Positions 59,601-64,000 of a stretch of 64,000 nucleotides of DNA are shown here, piece by piece. This stretch comes from Anaerobacillus sp. CMMVII. Lineage in GTDB: Bacteria > Bacillota > Bacilli > Bacillales > Anaerobacillaceae. Below the pieces are notes generated by a model. That model was not told the origin of the DNA. It did not search any database and was given only the letters and a program-made list of their open reading frames with translations. Position 1 is the first letter of the stretch. Every line of letters starts with the position of its first letter. A program made the translations under genes and the position numbers. The DNA is taken from the NCBI RefSeq assembly GCF_025377685.1, contig NZ_JACEHK010000001.1, positions 550,885 through 614,884 on the forward strand. Reading direction: 5' to 3'.

Positions 59601-60090
59601 TGAAACTTATAAATCTAGCAATGGCTACACAGTTGAAGTGAAGATCCCTTTCAAAACGATTACTCCAGAAAACAACACAAAGATCGGCTTCGATTTACAG
59701 ATTAATGATGGTAAAAATGGTGCCCGTCAAAGTGTAGCAACATGGAACGACACGACAGGGAATGCATACCAAGACACGTCTGTTTTTGGTGTCTTGACGC
59801 TTGTAAAATCAACGGTTGAACAACCAGAACCAGGACAACCAGAGCCAGGTCAGCCAGAACCGGGTCAACCAGAACCAGGACAACCGGAGCCAAAGCAACC
59901 TAAACCAGATAAGCCAGAGAAATCTGAGAAACCTGAGAAACCTGAGAAGTCTGAGAAAATTGAGAAACCAGTAGATGGGAAGAATAAACTTCCTAATACT
60001 GCTACAAATACATTCAATTTTTTACTTCTAGGATTGATCATGGTACTCGCTGGTACTATTTTCTTAAAGATTAATAGAAGAAGAGCTTAA
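56635..60090 (+). CDS. Wall-anchored modular endo-1,4-beta-xylanase (GH10)
   Basis: A 1151-residue secreted enzyme. Domains are: signal peptide (1-30, AEA); two nearly identical carbohydrate-binding modules of CBM4/9-type (about 36-186 and 195-345); a third different module (about 365-515); GH10 catalytic domain (about 520-880) with acid/base glutamate in [10 protein letters not shown] (E659) and nucleophile in GVTELDITA (E782); CBM9-like module (about 890-1060); PEPGQ repeats; a Lys/Glu-rich spacer; LPNTA, a hydrophobic helix and RRRA. LPNTA is a class D sortase motif, so the enzyme should be fixed to peptidoglycan. GTG start behind GGGGGAATGCACAA. GH10 cuts xylan, with the arms binding polymer. 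Confidence 0.92.
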   Translation: MRRKFKKFVSLFLIALLLIPSGLIPQAAEAGEQKVTETVYHETFESGLGVATQAGNARLEPVSNKAFEGNDNGKAIYVNGRTNNWDGVDIQFSDVNMENGKTYTITFTGFVDESVSVPVGAQALLQNVDSYNGLYVQADIVAGQVFTLTGKYTVDTSKDRALRIQSNDAGKTVPFYIGNILITTEKTTAPVTDKVVFHETFESGVGVATQAGNAKLEAVLDKAFDGNDNGKAIYVSGRTNNWDGVDIKFSDVNMENGKTYTITFRGYVDEGVSVPVGAQALLQNVDSYNGLYVQADFVAGQAFTLTGQYTVDTSKDRALRIQTNDAGKAVPFYIGDILITGKEATGGGEQPVPAEPRPPAKEFTTITFEDGTTGGFEPRGSTEVLTVTDEANHTDGGSYALKVEDRSQNWNGPSLRVDQYIEIGQEYHISAWVKLIEPSSSQLQLSTQIGSGDSASYNNIQGKTISAQDGWVKYEGTYRYNSVGNEYVTIYVESSNNSTASFYIDDITFAPTGSGPVDIEKNLTPIKDVYADYFLIGNAISSADMEGVRLELLNKHHNLTTAENAMKPGYNYNAQGEFDVAAADQLVEKVIAEGLLMHGHVLVWHQQSLDSQHTAADGTPLSREEALNNLRTHVKTVVEHYGNKYDGDKHIISWDVVNEAMNDNPPNPSNWKGALRQSGWYRAIGTDYVEQAFLAAREVLDENGWDIKLYYNDYNDDNQNKAEAIYQMVKEINENYAVENNGKLLIDGIGMQGHYNLNTNPENVRLSLEKFISLGVEVGVTELDITAGSNNVQTEEQANAQAYLYAQLFKLYKEHAEHISRVTFWGLNDATSWRAAQSPLLFDKDLQAKPAYYAVIDPEGFIANYEQDEKEANQGTAKFGTPVIGGGIDEIWQDAPTLSIDRYQAAWQGANGVAKVLWDYDNLYVLLQVSDSELDKSSPNPWEQDSIEVFVDENNGKTSFYQEDDGQYRVNFDNETTFNPTSIAAGFESETYKSSNGYTVEVKIPFKTITPENNTKIGFDLQINDGKNGARQSVATWNDTTGNAYQDTSVFGVLTLVKSTVEQPEPGQPEPGQPEPGQPEPGQPEPKQPKPDKPEKSEKPEKPEKSEKIEKPVDGKNKLPNTATNTFNFLLLGLIMVLAGTIFLKINRRRA
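56740..57660 (+). repeat. Tandem duplication inside the xylanase gene
   Basis: The first two binding modules are encoded by two near-identical segments (about 56740-57195 and 57205-57660). Long stretches are the same, for example CGAATAACTGGGACGGAGTT in both. The low divergence suggests recent duplication, or gene conversion between units. Confidence 0.75.
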
Positions 60091-60172
60091 CGGGGTTACA
60101 AAAAAGGAAGAGACTGATCACATTGTAACGGGTTTAGTTATTAGGTGCAAAATTAAAGATAACAGATAGATT

Positions 60173-60209
60173 GGCGTTGAAACTGAAAACAGTTTTAACG
60201 CCTTTTTTT
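60173..60209 (+). terminator. Terminator after the xylanase gene
   Basis: GGCGTTGAAACTG pairs with CAGTTTTAACGCC, then TTTTTTT. Confidence 0.85.
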
Positions 60210-60366
60210 GAAATTTCAACGTATTAGGAACAAATGTCATTAAAATTGGTTAGGAAAATGGCATTGTGTTTTTAATGAATTTCATAATTCATTATCTTCG
60301 CTCCTACATTTAGATTGATATAGCTTGGATTCACTCAAGTAGAAATAGATTATGGAAGGAGGCAAA

Positions 60367-60420
60367 ATGAAGCCATTTCTTGAGTCAAATACCTCTCCAA
60401 AACGATATCCAATTCTTTAA
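60367..60420 (+). CDS. Possible micropeptide, 17 residues
   Basis: MKPFLESNTSPKRYPIL with a very good ribosome site (GAAGGAGGCAAA). It is short enough to be chance, but the ribosome site is better than that of many real genes here. Confidence 0.25.
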   Translation: MKPFLESNTSPKRYPIL

Positions 60421-60510
60421 AGTTGATCATAAGAAATCGAATTATGAATTATATTGATATTTATTAACGGGAAATTCCATTTTTACATTAAAATAGAGGA
60501 AGTGAAGTTA

Positions 60511-60666
60511 TTGAGGGAACGAAGCAGGTTAGTGAAAGAAGATTTGTTTTTTGTATCGCTTAAGATGAAAAATGTACAAAAAAAAATAAAAAGAAATGTT
60601 GAGGGACATACAAGGATGTTAGCCCTAGGATTAATTAAACATTTCTTTTTATTTAAGAATTACTAA
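60511..60666 (+). CDS. Small basic hypothetical protein, low support
   Basis: From a TTG at 60511: LRERSRLVKEDLFFVSLKMK, NVQKKIKRNVEGHTRMLALG, LIKHFFLFKNY. Lysine/arginine rich, with ribosome site AGAGGAAGTGAAG. No family known. It may be a chance frame. Confidence 0.3.
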   Translation: MRERSRLVKEDLFFVSLKMKNVQKKIKRNVEGHTRMLALGLIKHFFLFKNY

Positions 60667-60687
60667 CAAATGATAAATTAAAGGCTA

Positions 60688-60849
60688 TTAGTTATTTACG
60701 CCCTTATCTAAGCTATCAATATGAACAAGAATTGTTTTATGAGCACTGGCAAAGCTACTTTCGACTAATTCACAGCCCCCATTGCTGTATATCCATAGAA
60801 TTTTGTATTCCTTATCTTCAAAATATACAATATCACCTATTTGAAACAT
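60688..60849 (-). CDS. Small KOW/SH3-like hypothetical protein, 53 residues
   Basis: MFQIGDIVYFEDKEYKILWI, YSNGGCELVESSFASAHKTI, LVHIDSLDKGVNN. The start has a perfect ribosome site (CAGGAGGGTTA). The beta-strand pattern IGDIVYF--KEYKILWIYSNG resembles small SH3/KOW-like or YkvS-type proteins of Bacillus. Function unknown. Confidence 0.55.
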   Translation of the reverse strand: MFQIGDIVYFEDKEYKILWIYSNGGCELVESSFASAHKTILVHIDSLDKGVNN

Positions 60850-61080
60850 TAACCCTCCTGTATAGACCTAGGGCTAACGTATTAACTATAAAGTAAATAA
60901 AGATGATTAGATATAGGTCGAATAACCTATATAAATATGTATTATGAACTAGTAGTAGAAATTTTACTGATACGTTTTTTCAATAATACAAACGGAGTCG
61001 ACTGCAGAACAAGGCTGACGCTTATTCAACTATTGAACAGACTTTTACAAATGGAATCAGTGTTTCTTCATTTTAAATTA

Positions 61081-61230
61081 TTAATTTCGCAAAATCTTCT
61101 CTAGTGCTTTTCCCATGATTTCATCGACTTCTGTTTTCGTACGTCCTTTTTTCTTCGCCTTCGTAACATAATGGGGATAGACATTTGCAACACTCATTGT
61201 ATAGACCTTATGTTTTGCTACGATACACAT
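61081..61230 (-). pseudogene. DUF2200 protein with internal deletion
   Basis: The N-terminal part [30 protein letters not shown] matches the start of DUF2200 proteins (about 110-120 residues), and the last residues [11 protein letters not shown] match their end. The middle of roughly 70 residues is gone, leaving 49 codons. The true start is unclear because the expected start position has been altered. A decayed gene is the simplest view. Confidence 0.5.
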
Positions 61231-61433
61231 CCTCTTTTACATGGTTTTCTTTATTATAGTACGAAAAATAGTCGGGTTCAAACGAAGTAACCGTATCAAT
61301 TTGTCTATAACGCTGTTTAATTAGGCTATTGAATGAGCCTGCTTTTTAATTAGTGAAATAGTTCACAGAACTTAATGCAGAAAGAATCATATACATATAG
61401 TAAGGAAAGGTTGCAACAACAAATAATGTCTAA

Positions 61434-62203
<770 letters not shown>

Positions 62204-62221
62204 ATGAGGAGGAGATTTGTT

Positions 62222-62590
62222 ATGGGCGATATTACGATATTTGGAATGCCAGTTTCGTTAGGGACAATGATCTATCAAGCGGTTGTTTTTACTGCTCTTT
62301 TTTGGATATTACACAAGCTATGTCTAAAAAAAGTCGTCGGTGCTCTAGAAAGGAGAAAAGATCATATCGCAAACCAACTGAAAATGACAGAACAGTATAA
62401 GGAAGAAGCCAGACAAAAATTAACAGAGCAGGAGCGATTGTTACTAGAAACAAGACAAGAAATAGTGAAGATGCGATTAAACTGCAAAGAAGAGAGCGAA
62501 TTAATCTTAAGAAATGCTAGGGATGAAGCTTATAAAATCCGTACAAAAGCCTATGAGGAACAACAGAAACGATTTAGGCAGGGGGCTTAA
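62222..62590 (+). CDS. atpF-like: Short ATP synthase b-subunit-like protein
   Basis: 122 residues: one N-terminal membrane helix (SLGTMIYQAVVFTALFWILH) followed by the charged helix LKKVVGALERRKDHIANQLK that is typical of F0 b. A standard b subunit has about 160 residues, so the C-terminal delta-binding part is missing. It starts 18 bp behind the a-like gene (TGAGGAGGAGATTTGTT), and the next gene follows within six bases. No c gene lies between a and b, unlike every normal atp operon. Confidence 0.8.
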   Translation: MGDITIFGMPVSLGTMIYQAVVFTALFWILHKLCLKKVVGALERRKDHIANQLKMTEQYKEEARQKLTEQERLLLETRQEIVKMRLNCKEESELILRNARDEAYKIRTKAYEEQQKRFRQGA

Positions 62591-62595
62591 ATCAC

Positions 62596-63045
62596 ATGAA
62601 AAAGACGATTGTTAAACAACATGAAGATATGTTAGAAAAGATGGAAATTATCAACGAGGATAGATGGATCTATGTTCATTATTGGAGAGGAAATCATGAA
62701 AAAACAGCCATATTCTTAAAAGATACAGATAAGTCTATTGATCATTACTTCCAGGAGTTCTATAGCGAAAATGCGGTGACATTCCAAATGATATGTGAAG
62801 TAAATAAGTTTATCAGAAAACAAAAAGACGACTTGGAATATGTCCTCAAAGTTTCATCATTACACTTGAGTCTTGGCATTATGTTTGCCCTTGCTTGCTT
62901 GGCTGGATTTAAATTAGGATCTAAACTAGATGTGATTTATGGCATCTATCCATTATTTACACTCATCGGCTTATTTATTGGGATTGGTTTCGCAGGTTTT
63001 TCTGGTTATAAAATGATCCAGAAATTTCTCAAACCTGATATGTAG
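62596..63045 (+). CDS. AtpZ/AtpI-like two-helix membrane protein with an extra N-terminal domain
   Basis: 150 residues. The C-terminal 60 residues are two helices with small-residue motifs: GIMFALACLAGFKLGSKLDV, GIYPLFTLIGLFIGIGFAGF, like AtpZ/AtpI, which help assemble the c-ring or carry magnesium. The N-terminal 90 residues are soluble and acidic (EIINEDRWIYVHYWRGNHEK). I do not recognise that part. Ribosome site AGGCAGGGGG; coupled to the b-like gene. Confidence 0.55.
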   Translation: MKKTIVKQHEDMLEKMEIINEDRWIYVHYWRGNHEKTAIFLKDTDKSIDHYFQEFYSENAVTFQMICEVNKFIRKQKDDLEYVLKVSSLHLSLGIMFALACLAGFKLGSKLDVIYGIYPLFTLIGLFIGIGFAGFSGYKMIQKFLKPDM

Positions 63046-63076
63046 TCGTTAAAAACATGAAGGGAGGGATTGTTTC

Positions 63077-63529
63077 ATGTTTATGTTTAGAAAAAGAAAA
63101 GCTAAAAAGCAATATCCTTCAGTTGATGTTTCCATTCATGAAGTGCGAAAGGCGGTTATGACGTTTTCTGATCGTCTCGCAAAAGGAGTTTTTACGACAA
63201 TTCTAATAAAAGATGATAATAGTCTTGATTATGAACAACTTGCACCTATTTTAGGTGGTATTCCATCAAAAACGTATTATATGTCAAAAGAAACATTTGA
63301 TATTTTTGAAGAAGAAGAAAAAGAAATTCCTAGAATAATAGATAAGGTTCAAAGAGCGGTCGACGCTTTTGTCAAGGAGTTCAAAACCCCACCCTTAATA
63401 AAATATGATCCATATTTTCGTGTGAATTACTATCTCTTAATGCAAGAAGGCTTTCTAGATTTTCGTCCAGAAATTTCGTTATATATACATGAAGATGGTA
63501 TGGTAACACACAAGAAACCCGATAAATGA
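63077..63529 (+). CDS. DUF3939-like protein
   Basis: 150 residues, soluble. MFMFRKRKAKKQYPSVDVSI, VFTTILIKDDNSLDYEQLAP, ILGGIPSKTYYMSKETFDIF and a terminal VTHKKP. This matches the DUF3939 pattern (QYP-VDVS--EV--A, ILGGIP-K-YYMSKET). The function of that family is unknown. Start behind AGGGAGGGATTGTTTC. It is the last gene of the a-b-AtpZ-like unit; no F1 or c genes follow in the remaining 470 bp. Confidence 0.65.
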   Translation: MFMFRKRKAKKQYPSVDVSIHEVRKAVMTFSDRLAKGVFTTILIKDDNSLDYEQLAPILGGIPSKTYYMSKETFDIFEEEEKEIPRIIDKVQRAVDAFVKEFKTPPLIKYDPYFRVNYYLLMQEGFLDFRPEISLYIHEDGMVTHKKPDK

Positions 63530-63936
63530 GTAGTTCACAATTTAAGTTTGTTTCATCCCTCTTCATTCCCGCCATCCTTAAAGGTTTAAAATTTTTGCGT
63601 TTTTCACACTTTCTGTATTATTGTTACTCTATCAGATAACTTCCCAATCGCTCATTACCCTAATCAACCGAAACTGGCATCGGTTGAGGTGATACCTACC
63701 TTGACCGAACCTTATTTTTTTCATGTTGGTTATTTCATGAGAATTTCTTGGGTAAGCAACTGTATTAGGTCACCCTAGTGCTTCTGCATAGGAACAACTG
63801 TAAAAGACGTTTCCTTGAAGCGTACCGAATAATTCATTGGAAAAAGTTAGACACTAAAAGAGGCTACACCTTGTGTTATTACATACGCTTTTCCCAGAAC
63901 AAACATTAATGATGAAATCATAGGATTTTATTTTAA
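63530..63936. other. Intergenic region without a gene
   Basis: A hairpin TCAACCGA...TCGGTTGA is at about 63663-63686 but has no T run. No frame with a ribosome site is seen. Confidence 0.35.
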
Positions 63937-64000
63937 GGCTCTTTTCGTAAACATTATTGATTTTTTGCCCTAAAAAATCGGAAAAATACCTTAGATGAAG
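63937..64000 (+). repeat. Dispersed repeat family A, copy 6 (cut by the window end)
   Basis: GGCTCTTTTCGTAAACATTA opens the copy and ACCTTAGATGAAG is the last visible part of the conserved interior. The right end lies outside the window. Confidence 0.65.

Noticed and set aside
59702-59893. 63-codon minus-strand frame rich in Val/Leu/Pro
   Set aside because: It is the shadow of the PEPGQ repeats at the end of the xylanase.

Overview
The window reads as chromosome of a low-G+C, endospore-forming member of the Bacillaceae. The evidence is a run of genes in Bacillus subtilis-like order (yfkD/yfkAB, yfjT-like, pdaA, yfjP, yfjO, yfjN), an FbpB-type small protein, and Zur, Rex, CcpA and DnaA-type operator sequences. 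A fermentative AdhE, a wall-anchored xylanase and a lysine-containing motif in an ATP synthase a-subunit suggest an alkaliphilic facultative or anaerobic plant-polymer degrader (for example Anaerobacillus or Alkalihalobacillus). The genus is inference. No rRNA or tRNA gene was seen.

Layout. 0-3.4 kb: a divergent CobW GTPase and FAD protein pair with Zur-like operators, repeats, and a frameshifted Eis-type acetyltransferase. 3.4-10.8 kb: fermentation and TCA genes (small gene plus adhE behind a Rex-like site, then odhA-odhB). 10.8-15.5 kb: an ECF sigma/anti-sigma pair, plsC, and a TnpB element inserted directly behind plsC. 15.5-22 kb: small housekeeping genes, a DnaA-box cluster, a candidate structured RNA, an ATP-grasp protein, a VLRF1-like protein and a cold-shock protein. 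22-37.3 kb: the yfk/yfj-like block (MFS, YfkD, YfkAB, SE1561 protein, phosphatase, class I fumarase, PdaA, a second ECF system, AlkA-like glycosylase, RlmCD). 37.3-41.4 kb: accessory lipoprotein, NIF3-like and Fic genes between rlmCD and the dus gene. 41.4-50.5 kb: dus, pssA, a serine hydrolase, the marR-paiA-paiB operon, YfcE, and a large FAD oxidoreductase. 50.5-56.5 kb: accessory genes rich in repeats (RQC-like protein, nuclease, retropepsin-like protease). 56.6-60.1 kb: a 1151-residue modular xylanase. 61.4-63.5 kb: an orphan ATP-synthase-like a/b module without a c subunit or any F1 gene.

Three patterns run through the window. First, fifteen single-base frameshifts break fourteen genes, including odhA and pssA. 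Fourteen of the fifteen are repaired by adding one A or T, so most are probably sequencing errors. Second, several dispersed repeat families sit between genes: family A (about 200 bp with inverted ends), family B (about 100 bp, four copies), and pairs C and D. Third, regulation can be read at several sites: Zur-like at 0.1 kb, Rex-like at 3.4 kb, ECF promoters at 12.6 and 32.6 kb, and cre-like sites at 17.0, 29.2 and 56.6 kb.

The best candidates for something undescribed are the orphan F0-like operon at the right end, the DnaA-box cluster ahead of a 49-residue coiled-coil protein, and repeat families A and B.
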